Source of the DNA: a bacterium
GTDB lineage: Bacteria; Zhuqueibacterota; Zhuqueibacteria; Residuimicrobiales; Residuimicrobiaceae
Length of the DNA stretch: 21,664 bases
Assembly: GCA_012523655.1 (NCBI GenBank)
Contig: JAAYTV010000081.1
Span: 1-21,664, forward strand
Direction: 5' to 3'
Within the stretch, counting starts at the first letter, position 1; the number at the start of each line of letters is the position of its first letter. Made by a program: the position numbers and the translations under genes. Positions 14,506 to 21,664 of the stretch are shown one piece after another. A model generated the notes under the pieces. The model did no database searches and was not told where the DNA came from. It worked only from the letters and a program-made list of their open reading frames with translations.

Positions 14506-16872
14506 ATGATCGGGCAAATAGTATCCCATTACCGGATTGTGGAAAAACTCGGCGAAGGCGGCATGGGGGTGGTCTACAAAGCCGAAGATACGAAACTCAA
14601 GCGTATCGTGGCTTTGAAATTTCTGATGCCGACGCTGACGGCCGATCCTGCCGCCAAAGAGCGGTTCATCCAGGAGGCGCAGGCAGCCTCGGCGCTGGAG
14701 CATCCCAACATCTGCAATAGCCACGAGATCAACGAGACCGAGGATGGGAGGCTCTACATCGTCATGGCCTATTATGAGGGGCAGACGCTGAAGGAAACAG
14801 TCGGCAGTAGGCAGTTGGCAATCAGCAAGGAGCAGCCGGCAGTAAGCAGTAGGCAGTTGGCAATAGACAAGGCGATTGAGATTGCGTTGCAGATTGCAGA
14901 AGGTTTGAGAGAAGCGCATGAGAAAGGCATTGTCCATCGCGACATCAAGCCGGCCAACATCATGATCACCGACAGAGGCCAGGTGAAAATCCTCGATTTC
15001 GGCCTGGCCAAACTGGCGGGACAGGTCAGGCTGACCAAGACCGGTTCGACGGTGGGCACGGCAGCCTACATGTCCCCCGAGCAGATTCGCGGACAGGAGA
15101 TGGATGGGCGCGCGGATATTTTTTCGTTGGGCGTGGTCTTGTACGAACTGCTGACCGGCCGGCTGCCGTTCGCGGGCGAGTACGAGGCGGCGATGAGTTA
15201 CGCCATTCTGAACGAGACGCCCACATCGGTGCGCTCTCTGCGGCCGGAAGTGCCGCCGGCTCTGGAAAAAATAGTGGAGCGTTGTCTGCATAAAGAACGA
15301 GACAAAAGGTGCCAACGATCTGCAGAACTCATCGATGATCTGCGCAAGGTGCAACCGGAGCTTTCTGCCATGAACAAAATACCGGTAAAATCCGCAAAAC
15401 GATGGCGGCGGGCCGGCGCGACCATGCTGGCGCTGTTACTTCTGGGAGTGGTGCTTTTTTACACCCGCACCCCATCCCCCTCTCGCGACCTCAAATCCAT
15501 TGCCGTGCTGCCGTTCAAGAATCTCAGCGACAGCAAGGAGGACGAGTATTTCAGCGACGGCATCACCGACGATATCATCGCGCAGCTGTCAAAAATCACC
15601 GACCTCAAGGTTATTTCGCGCACTTCGACGATGCGCTACAAAGGGATGAATAAAAGTATCCACGAGATCGGCGAAGAACTCAAGGTGGCCACTATTTTGG
15701 AAGGAAGTGTCCGCCATGCAGGCAATCAGGTGCGGATAGTCGCCCAACTGATCGATGCCCGAAATGAAGGACATATCTGGGCGGAGACTTATGATAAAGG
15801 CATGACGCAGATTTTTACCGTGCAGAGCGATGTCGCTCAACAGATCGCCGCGGCGCTCAAGGCCAAACTTTCTCCGTCCGAAAAAGGGCGGATCGAGAAG
15901 AAGCAGACCGAAAATCCCGAAGCCTATCAGCTCTATCTCAAAGGACGGTATCATTGGAACAAGAGGCGTCCGGATGATATTGAAACAGCGATCGCATATT
16001 TCAATCAAGCGACTGAAAAAGATTCGTATTATGCGCAGGCTTATACCGGGTTGGCATCGGCCTATGTGATCATGTACGCCTATGGAGGTGCGTCTGGAGT
16101 TGAGTCGAAAAAATGGTTCACCCATGCACAGCAAATGGCGGAGAAGGCATTGGCAATCGATTCCACGCTTGCAGAGGCGCATGCGGTATTGGGTCTGATC
16201 GCTGAAGATCGCTATTTTGATTGGGCTGGCGCTGAAAGACATTACCGGCGGGCGATCGAGCTCGATCCCAGCTATGCTACCCATTGGTACTCTTCCATGC
16301 TTTATGTTCAAGGCAGGTTTATTGAGGCCCATGCAGAGGCCAGGCGGGCACTGGAGCTGGATCCTCTATCGTTGATCATCAATACCAATTTGGGAGACGT
16401 ATATTATGCCATGAGAGAGTATGACCAGGCGCTGAAACAGTATAAGAATACACTCGCTCTGGATGCGACCGTTCCCTGGGCTCATACAGGCATGGGTTCG
16501 ATTTATGAAATACAGGGACGGATCGACGAAGCCATTGTGGAATATGAAAAAGCAAAAAATCTTGCGCAAGATATCCCCTTCACCGTTTCTTGTCTCGGCT
16601 GTATCTATGTAAAGGCCGGCAGGAAGCACGACGCCATCAAGGTGCTGGACGAGCTTTTACGAATGGCACAGCGAGGCATGAATGTTACCACCAGCCTTGC
16701 CTGTCTATATTATCGGCTCGGCGAGAAAGATAGAGCATTCGAATGGTTTGACAAAGCTTTTGAGGAGCGTGATATCTGGTTGCGATTCCTCAGCTATGAT
16801 CCGCTCTGGGATGATCTCCGCGCTGAGCCGAGGTGCATCGCTTTGCTGAAAAAAATGGGGTTGCGTAAATGA
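14506..16872 (+). CDS. Membrane Ser/Thr protein kinase with TolB-like and TPR domains (array copy 2)
   Basis: The 788-residue product has kinase residues K38 (VALK), D146 (HRDIKPAN) and D164 (DFG), all intact, although both Asp are shifted by about 14-15 positions relative to its paralogues. The cause is a 14-residue duplication around residues 100-120, where SRQLAI occurs twice, encoded by a 42-nt direct repeat. Insertion here, between the hinge and helix E, is likely tolerated. One membrane helix (about 301-320, TMLALLLLGVVLFY) is followed by a TolB-like domain (about 330-450, IAVLPFKNLSDSKEDEYFSD) and about seven or eight TPRs (470-760). It closes with YDPLWDDLRAEPR and LLKKMGLRK. Its sensor half is closely similar to that of array copy 4. 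Its TGA overlaps the ATG of the next short ORF. Signal and substrate are unknown. Confidence 0.9.
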   Translation: MIGQIVSHYRIVEKLGEGGMGVVYKAEDTKLKRIVALKFLMPTLTADPAAKERFIQEAQAASALEHPNICNSHEINETEDGRLYIVMAYYEGQTLKETVGSRQLAISKEQPAVSSRQLAIDKAIEIALQIAEGLREAHEKGIVHRDIKPANIMITDRGQVKILDFGLAKLAGQVRLTKTGSTVGTAAYMSPEQIRGQEMDGRADIFSLGVVLYELLTGRLPFAGEYEAAMSYAILNETPTSVRSLRPEVPPALEKIVERCLHKERDKRCQRSAELIDDLRKVQPELSAMNKIPVKSAKRWRRAGATMLALLLLGVVLFYTRTPSPSRDLKSIAVLPFKNLSDSKEDEYFSDGITDDIIAQLSKITDLKVISRTSTMRYKGMNKSIHEIGEELKVATILEGSVRHAGNQVRIVAQLIDARNEGHIWAETYDKGMTQIFTVQSDVAQQIAAALKAKLSPSEKGRIEKKQTENPEAYQLYLKGRYHWNKRRPDDIETAIAYFNQATEKDSYYAQAYTGLASAYVIMYAYGGASGVESKKWFTHAQQMAEKALAIDSTLAEAHAVLGLIAEDRYFDWAGAERHYRRAIELDPSYATHWYSSMLYVQGRFIEAHAEARRALELDPLSLIINTNLGDVYYAMREYDQALKQYKNTLALDATVPWAHTGMGSIYEIQGRIDEAIVEYEKAKNLAQDIPFTVSCLGCIYVKAGRKHDAIKVLDELLRMAQRGMNVTTSLACLYYRLGEKDRAFEWFDKAFEERDIWLRFLSYDPLWDDLRAEPRCIALLKKMGLRK
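14542..14585 (+). repeat. 44-nt tract identical between kinase copies 2 and 3
   Basis: This stretch encodes the glycine loop and following strand (EKLGEGGMGVVYKAE) and is identical base for base to 17018-17061. Part of it (26 nt) also occurs at 19360-19385 in copy 4. Identity at third codon positions suggests recent duplication or gene conversion. Confidence 0.8.
14805..14864 (+). repeat. 42-nt tandem duplication inside the kinase domain of copy 2
   Basis: The 18-base unit CAGTAGGCAGTTGGCAAT occurs at 14805-14822 and again at 14847-14864, 42 bases apart, and the sequence between is made of related CAG/GGCA words. It adds 14 in-frame residues absent from the other three kinases. The word composition resembles short dispersed repeats seen in some bacterial genomes, so a small mobile repeat is an alternative to simple slippage. 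Confidence 0.75.
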
Positions 16873-16985
16873 TCGGAACGACCGTTCCACTATATAACAT
16901 CCTAGAAAAATTAGGAAGGCAGCATGTTTTCAATATCAACAAATACTATAGCTTGATCCAGCGCCAAGAGAGGTATATTGTATGA
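16869..16985 (+). CDS. 38-codon kinase-start remnant ORF coupled to both neighbours
   Basis: The ORF reads MIGTTVPLYNILEKLGRQ and then an unrelated, Tyr- and Gln-rich 20-residue tail. The first 17 residues align with the N-terminus of every kinase in the array (MIG-x-x-(I/V)-x-x-Y-x-I-(L/V)-EKLG). The glycine loop proper is gone. Its ATG overlaps the TGA of copy 2 (ATGA, 16869-16872), and its own TGA overlaps the ATG of copy 3 (ATGA, 16982-16985). It is best read as what is left of a deleted kinase copy. Both couplings are kept, so it may still carry ribosomes from copy 2 to copy 3. Whether the peptide has any role of its own cannot be told. Confidence 0.6.
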   Translation: MIGTTVPLYNILEKLGRQHVFNINKYYSLIQRQERYIV

Positions 16986-19327
16986 TTGGAAAAACGATTT
17001 CTCACTATAAAATCCTCGAAAAACTCGGCGAAGGCGGCATGGGGGTGGTCTACAAAGCCGAGGACACCCGGCTCAAACGCACGGTGGCTCTCAAATTTCT
17101 GAATACGGAATTGATGCGCGATCCGCAAGCAAGAGAGCGGTTCCTCCATGAGGCGCAAGCCGCCTCCTCATTGAATCATCCCAACATTGCTGTAATTTAT
17201 GAAATTAATGAAGACGAACCGCAATGCTTTATCTGCATGGAGTACGTCGAGGGAAAATCCATAAAACAGCTCATCGAAGAAAAGACTCTATCCATGGCGG
17301 ACATTTTAAAAATGGCCGTCGCGACCGGGGAAGGACTGTACGCCGCGCACCAGAAAGGGATCGTGCATCGCGATATCAAGCCGGATAATATCATGGTGAC
17401 CGGCGACGGCCTGGTCAAGATCATGGATTTCGGCCTGGCGAAATACACGGGGGCGAGCAGAGTCACCCGCGAGGGTACAACACTTGGAACAGTGCCCTAC
17501 ATGTCGCCGGAGCAGGTTCAGGGGATCGATGTGGATCACCGCTCTGATATTTTCTCATTCGGAACGGTTTTGTATGAGATGATCACCGGTCGACTTCCCT
17601 TCAGAGGTGAGCATGAGGCGGCCGTCATTTACTCGATCATCCATGAAGCGCCCGAGCCTTTGGCCCGCTATAAAGCCGAGGTGCCGGAGGGCTTGCAGCA
17701 TGTTATCGACAAGGCTCTGGCCAAGGCAAAAGAGGAACGCTATCAGCATGTCGATGAAATGGTGTCCGATCTGCGCACCGTGGTGCGACTTGTGCCGCTG
17801 GTGGTGAAAAAGAGCCGCAAGAGAAAAAAGGTCGCATTATGTGCAGCCGTTGGCATGGTTCTTTTGTTGTTGCTGGCGCTGGGTGTCCTCCGCTTGTGGC
17901 AAAAACCGGCGGCCGGCGGCGAAAAATCGATCGCCGTTCTTCCTTTTGCCGATTTTAGTCCGCAAAAGGATCAGGAATATTTCTGCGACGGTTTGACGGA
18001 AGAGCTGATCAATCGTTTGAGCCATATTCAAAAGTTGCGGGTGCCGGCGCGGACCTCGGCTTTTATATTCAAAGACAAGATGGGAGACATCAAGGCGATC
18101 GGCGAAAAACTCAAGGTGCAAACGGTGCTGGAGGGGAGCGTGCGCAAAGCCGGAGATGAACTGAGGGTCACCGCCCAGCTCATCAACGTCGCCGACGGCT
18201 ATCATCTCTGGTCCGAGACCTATGACCGCAAGTTGGCGGACGTCTTTGCGATTCAGGACGAAATCTCTGCGGCTATCGTCCATGCCCTGCAGTTAAAACT
18301 GACGCCGCAGGAGGCGCAGGGACTTGCGCAGCATGCGATCGAAAATATCAAAGCGTATGAATTGTACCTGAAGGCATGGCGGCAGATTTATCGCTTTGAT
18401 GAAAAGTCCCTCGATAGCGCTTTTGTCTTTCTGCAAACCGCGATCGACATCGTGGGCGACAATGCCCAGCTCTATTCGGGCATGTCGACGGCCTATGCCA
18501 TGCGCGCGAATATCGGCATCGGCCAGGAGGATGATCTTGTAAAGGCGGAAGAGTATGCAAAGAAAGCCCTGGCTCTGAATCCCGGCCTGGCGAGTGCGCT
18601 GGTGGAACTAAATATCCTTTCAATTTATGATGCGTATCCTAAAAACTGGTATAACGCTTTTCGCTATACGAAAAGAGCCCTGGCGGCGAATCCATTTTCG
18701 TCAGATGCCCTTCGTGCTCTCGCAATTGATTACGCACAAATAGGCCGGCCTGAGGAGGCGCTGAAATATGCCGATTTATTCGAAAAATATGATCCATTGA
18801 ATCACTGGCGCCATGCGGTGCGGGGATTGTGCTGCCATTATGATGGCCGGTTTGAGCCTGCGATACAACACTTTCGTATGTTTTATCAGGCCGATTCGAC
18901 CAGCCCGAACGCGCGGACGCTCTATATGCAGGCATTGGCCTATGGCGGCAAGTGGGATGAGGCGCTCGCCCTGGCCGATCGCAAACAAGCGCCTTCGGCC
19001 CGGAATGTACAGGATATTTTCGCTCTTTTGCTGAAATGCGCCATTTTGAAAGACAAAGAGGACGCCTTGCGGCTGATGACCCCGGAATTCGTCAAGACCT
19101 GCAGGAGGGATTTTGAGTGGTCTTTTTACGTTGCCGATCGCATGTCGCTCCTCGGCGCCCGGGAGGAAGCGCTGGACTGGCTGGAGAATGCCATCACCCG
19201 CGGGTTTATCAACTATCCGTTTTTACAATGCAATCCATTGCTCGATCCTGTTCGCGATGAGGAGCGTTTCAGGAACCTCATGGCACGCGCGAAAAAGGAG
19301 TGGCAAAATTTTGAGGTGCCGGAATGA
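16982..19327 (+). CDS. Membrane Ser/Thr protein kinase with TolB-like and TPR domains (array copy 3)
   Basis: The 781-residue product has kinase residues K38 (VALK), D131 (HRDIKPDN) and D149 (DFG), all intact. A very basic linker (KKSRKRKK) precedes one membrane helix (about 283-303, Leu-rich). The TolB-like domain (about 315-437) opens IAVLPFADFSPQKDQEYF and contains LKVQTVLEGSV. The C-terminal TPR part (about 455-781) differs most from copies 2 and 4. It has fewer clear repeats, a Trp/Tyr-rich start (YLKAWRQIYRF) and an ending of NPLLDPVRDEERFRNLM rather than the LLKK-x-GLRK seen in the others. It may therefore sense something different while feeding the same kind of kinase output. The kinase half is close to that of copy 4. 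Its last bases overlap the start of copy 4 as ATGA (19324-19327). Confidence 0.9.
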   Translation: MIGKTISHYKILEKLGEGGMGVVYKAEDTRLKRTVALKFLNTELMRDPQARERFLHEAQAASSLNHPNIAVIYEINEDEPQCFICMEYVEGKSIKQLIEEKTLSMADILKMAVATGEGLYAAHQKGIVHRDIKPDNIMVTGDGLVKIMDFGLAKYTGASRVTREGTTLGTVPYMSPEQVQGIDVDHRSDIFSFGTVLYEMITGRLPFRGEHEAAVIYSIIHEAPEPLARYKAEVPEGLQHVIDKALAKAKEERYQHVDEMVSDLRTVVRLVPLVVKKSRKRKKVALCAAVGMVLLLLLALGVLRLWQKPAAGGEKSIAVLPFADFSPQKDQEYFCDGLTEELINRLSHIQKLRVPARTSAFIFKDKMGDIKAIGEKLKVQTVLEGSVRKAGDELRVTAQLINVADGYHLWSETYDRKLADVFAIQDEISAAIVHALQLKLTPQEAQGLAQHAIENIKAYELYLKAWRQIYRFDEKSLDSAFVFLQTAIDIVGDNAQLYSGMSTAYAMRANIGIGQEDDLVKAEEYAKKALALNPGLASALVELNILSIYDAYPKNWYNAFRYTKRALAANPFSSDALRALAIDYAQIGRPEEALKYADLFEKYDPLNHWRHAVRGLCCHYDGRFEPAIQHFRMFYQADSTSPNARTLYMQALAYGGKWDEALALADRKQAPSARNVQDIFALLLKCAILKDKEDALRLMTPEFVKTCRRDFEWSFYVADRMSLLGAREEALDWLENAITRGFINYPFLQCNPLLDPVRDEERFRNLMARAKKEWQNFEVPE
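17018..17061 (+). repeat. 44-nt tract identical between kinase copies 3 and 2
   Basis: This is the partner of 14542-14585, about 2.5 kb away in direct orientation. Recombination between the two would remove or add one whole kinase gene in frame. Confidence 0.8.
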
Positions 19328-21642
19328 TCGGCCAAACTATTTCCCACTATACAATACTCGAAAAACTCGGCGAAGGCGGCATGGGCATGGTCTATAAAGC
19401 CGAAGACACGAAACTCAAACGCATCGTCGCTTTAAAGTTTTTACCAAAAGAATGGGAGGCCCATGAACCGGAGCGCGCTCGCTTCATGCAAGAAGCGCAG
19501 GCCGCTTCGGCGCTCAACCATCCAAACATCTGCGCCATCCATGCGTTGGGAGAACACGAAGAACACCAATTTATCGATATGGAATATGTTGAGGGGAGAA
19601 CGCTCCGTACATTGCTTGAAGAAAAGGAGTTGTTGCTCCACAAAGCAATAGATATGGCCCTGCAAATTTGTGAAGGACTACACGCCGCACACAAGAAGGG
19701 CATTGTTCACAGAGACATCAAGCCGGACAATATCATGGTGACCGACGAGGGCCCGGTCAAAATCATGGATTTTGGTCTGGCCAAGTTGAGGGGTACATCA
19801 AAGCTTACTAAAACGCATTCCACTCTCGGCACCATCGCGTATATGTCGCCGGAACAGGCTCGTGGCGAGGAAGTGGACCAGCGCTCGGATATCTTTTCGC
19901 TCGGCGCCGTACTCTACGAGATGATCACCGGCCGACGGCCGTTCAAAGGTGAACATGAAGCGGCTATGATGTATTCGCTCATGAACGAAACACCCGAACC
20001 ATTGGCAAGATATAAATCGAATATTCCTGACGGGCTGCAACGGGTTGTCGAAAAGGCATTGTCTAAGGAACAAAAGGAACGCTATCAGCACGTCGACGAG
20101 ATGATGGCGGATCTGCGCAGAGTTCAAAATACCATATCGGGTGGGATGGCATCCAAAGCCAACAAGTCTAAAAAGTTGTGGATTGTTGTCGCCGCTGTTG
20201 TTTTCCTCGCTGCTGTCGGCCTGTATCTTTTCTATCCAAAATCGGCCCCAATAACACCGACAAGAAAATCTATTGCCGTTCTGCCATTCAAGAATCTAAG
20301 CGACAGTAAAGAGGATGAGTATTTCTCCGATGGCCTGACAGAGGACATTATCACCCAGCTATCCAAGATAAGTGGAATTGATAAAGTGATAGCACGGACT
20401 TCGGTGATGCGATACAAGCAAACCGATAAGAGCATACGCGATATCGGCAAGGAACTTGATGTCACCACCATTCTGGAGGGCAGTGTTCGACGGGCCGGGA
20501 ATCAGGTCCGGGTTGTGGCTCAATTAATCGATGTGAAAAATGAAGGGCATCTGTGGGCGGACACATATGACAAGGAGATGACACAGGTCTTTGCCATCCA
20601 GAGCGATGTCGCCCAGCAAATCGCCGCAGCCCTTGAGGCAAAAATGACGCCTGCCGTGAAAAAAAGTATCGAGAAGAAACAGACTGAAAATACCGAGGCG
20701 TATCAGCTCTATCTCAAAGGACGTTTCTATTGGAACAAACGTACGCTACCTGATCTGCAAAAGTCGATTGAATACTTTAATCAGGCGCTTGCCAAGGATC
20801 ATGATTATGCACTGGCTTATGCTGGATTGGCAAGTTCTTATGTTATACTGCCTGCATTCGGACTTTTAATTGAAGAGTACTATCAGAAGGCAGAAGAGGC
20901 GGCCACCAAAGCACTGGAGTTTGATTCCACACTCGCCGAGGCGCACACAGTTCTGGCACAGATAAAGGAGAATCATTATGATTGGACGACGGCAGAACGT
21001 ATATACCGGCGAGCCATCGAATTAAATCCAGGCTATGCGACCGCCCGCCAGTGGTACAGCGGGCTGTTGAATACACTCGGCAGGTTTGATGAAGCTTTAG
21101 CCGAAGCCGGCAGGGCGGTGGAGCTCGATCCACTTTCCCTGATTATCAACTACAATTTGAGCCGAACCCTGTTGTATATGCGGCAGTATCAGCAGGCTGT
21201 AGATCAGTGCAATAAAGGAATTGAGCTTGACCCTAATTTTCCATGGAGTTATTCCGTTCGCGGCAACATAGCTGAAGCGCTCGGAAAATACGACGAGGCA
21301 ATAAAGGATTATCAGAAAGCGAGACTGCTTTCGCATAGCAGCGATCCCAATACGATAGGAGATATCGGAGCAGTTTATGCGCGGACCGGCAGGAGGGATG
21401 ATGCCGTGAAAGCGCTTCGCGAACTGGACGAATATACCAGGCAGGGATATTCGGTCAGCTATTATATGGCCTATGTTTATTATCGACTCGGCGATGAGGA
21501 TCGAACATTCGCATTGCTTGAAAAATCCATTCATGCTCACGATACCTCTGTAATGGATCTGAGCGGGAATCCAATCTGGGACGACCTGCGTCCGGATCCG
21601 AGGTTTGTTGCGCTGCTGAAGAAGGTAGGATTGAGGAAATGA
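19324..21642 (+). CDS. Membrane Ser/Thr protein kinase with TolB-like and TPR domains (array copy 4, mosaic)
   Basis: The 772-residue product has K38 (VALK), D131 (HRDIKPDN) and D149 (DFG) in place. It has one membrane helix (about 284-304, WIVVAAVVFLAAVGLYLF), a TolB-like domain (about 315-437) and TPRs to near the end, closing with NPIWDDLRPDPRF and LLKKVGLRK. The kinase half shares diagnostic words with copy 3 (EYVEG, KPDNIMVT, KIMDFGLAK, GEHEAA, EPLARYK, ERYQHVDEM). From the membrane helix on it follows copy 2 (VLPFKNLSDSKEDEYFSD, RRAGNQVR versus RHAGNQVR, EKKQTEN, YQLYLKGR). It therefore looks like a recombinant of the two, swapping the sensor while keeping the kinase. Start and stop both lie in ATGA overlaps. 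Signal and substrate are unknown. Confidence 0.9.
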   Translation: MIGQTISHYTILEKLGEGGMGMVYKAEDTKLKRIVALKFLPKEWEAHEPERARFMQEAQAASALNHPNICAIHALGEHEEHQFIDMEYVEGRTLRTLLEEKELLLHKAIDMALQICEGLHAAHKKGIVHRDIKPDNIMVTDEGPVKIMDFGLAKLRGTSKLTKTHSTLGTIAYMSPEQARGEEVDQRSDIFSLGAVLYEMITGRRPFKGEHEAAMMYSLMNETPEPLARYKSNIPDGLQRVVEKALSKEQKERYQHVDEMMADLRRVQNTISGGMASKANKSKKLWIVVAAVVFLAAVGLYLFYPKSAPITPTRKSIAVLPFKNLSDSKEDEYFSDGLTEDIITQLSKISGIDKVIARTSVMRYKQTDKSIRDIGKELDVTTILEGSVRRAGNQVRVVAQLIDVKNEGHLWADTYDKEMTQVFAIQSDVAQQIAAALEAKMTPAVKKSIEKKQTENTEAYQLYLKGRFYWNKRTLPDLQKSIEYFNQALAKDHDYALAYAGLASSYVILPAFGLLIEEYYQKAEEAATKALEFDSTLAEAHTVLAQIKENHYDWTTAERIYRRAIELNPGYATARQWYSGLLNTLGRFDEALAEAGRAVELDPLSLIINYNLSRTLLYMRQYQQAVDQCNKGIELDPNFPWSYSVRGNIAEALGKYDEAIKDYQKARLLSHSSDPNTIGDIGAVYARTGRRDDAVKALRELDEYTRQGYSVSYYMAYVYYRLGDEDRTFALLEKSIHAHDTSVMDLSGNPIWDDLRPDPRFVALLKKVGLRK

Positions 21643-21664
21643 TCGAACAGACCATATCGCACTA
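21639..21664 (+). CDS. Start of a further kinase gene (array copy 5), cut by the window edge
   Basis: The ATG lies in an ATGA overlap with the TGA of copy 4. The eight complete codons read MIEQTISH, the same N-terminus as the other array members (MIGQTISHY in copy 4). The array therefore continues beyond this window. Only the start is visible, so intactness cannot be judged. Confidence 0.75.

Noticed and set aside
14805..14864. CRISPR-like repeat
   Set aside because: There are only two copies, inside a coding frame, with no spacer series and no cas genes.
14338..15354. 338-codon minus-strand frame opposite kinase copies 1 and 2
   Set aside because: It lies wholly over kinase-coding sequence with intact motifs. 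Its repetitive Leu-Pro-Thr-Ala words are only the complement of the 42-nt repeat.

Overview
The window looks like chromosomal DNA of a free-living, didermic heterotroph of the FCB superphylum, with a candidate division KSB1 / Calditrichota-like lineage the best guess. This is inferred from the gene mix: a GH123/DUF4091 protein, a Fibrobacter-type FISUMP paralogous domain, Asp-box and ZU5-like lipoproteins, a possible type IX secretion tail, and Ser/Thr kinases fused to TolB-like and TPR sensor domains. No rRNA, tRNA or phylogenetic marker is present, so the assignment is soft.

Region 1 (1-3040, + strand): a 5'-truncated GH123-type glycosidase, then a Tat-exported M23-type metallopeptidase. 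Region 2 (3276-8210, - strand): secreted or surface proteins. Read in the direction of transcription these are a truncated FISUMP-domain protein, an overlapping pectate-lyase-3-type beta-helix protein, an Asp-box (BNR) repeat lipoprotein with its own candidate promoter, and a ZU5-like/Ig-like lipoprotein broken by an in-frame TAG and a one-base frameshift. Region 3 (8248-9763): decayed DNA holding a sugar-isomerase-like pseudogene in several frames and an unrecognised short ORF with a possible T9SS tail.

Region 4 (9800-11217, + strand): a promoter and an RsbU-like GAF + PP2C/SpoIIE phosphatase, followed by a broken C-terminal piece of a prolyl oligopeptidase (11310-11692). Region 5 (11852 to the right edge, + strand): a tandem array of Ser/Thr kinase genes. 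Four are complete (880, 788, 781 and 772 aa), one is a 38-codon kinase-start remnant, and a further gene begins at 21639 and runs off the window. All four junctions from the second large gene onward are ATGA stop/start overlaps. Each full protein has an intact cytoplasmic Hanks-type kinase domain, one membrane helix, a TolB/FlgO-like domain and C-terminal TPRs.

The kinase array is the most interesting part. It appears to grow and reshuffle by recombination: the fourth gene is a mosaic, there are long identical DNA tracts, one gene has a 42-nt duplication inside the kinase domain, and one copy is a remnant. The array may work with the upstream phosphatase as a reversible-phosphorylation module, but no signal or substrate can be read from the sequence. 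The kinase ORFs run for about 9.8 kb without a lesion, which argues that the breaks seen elsewhere are biological decay rather than poor sequence.
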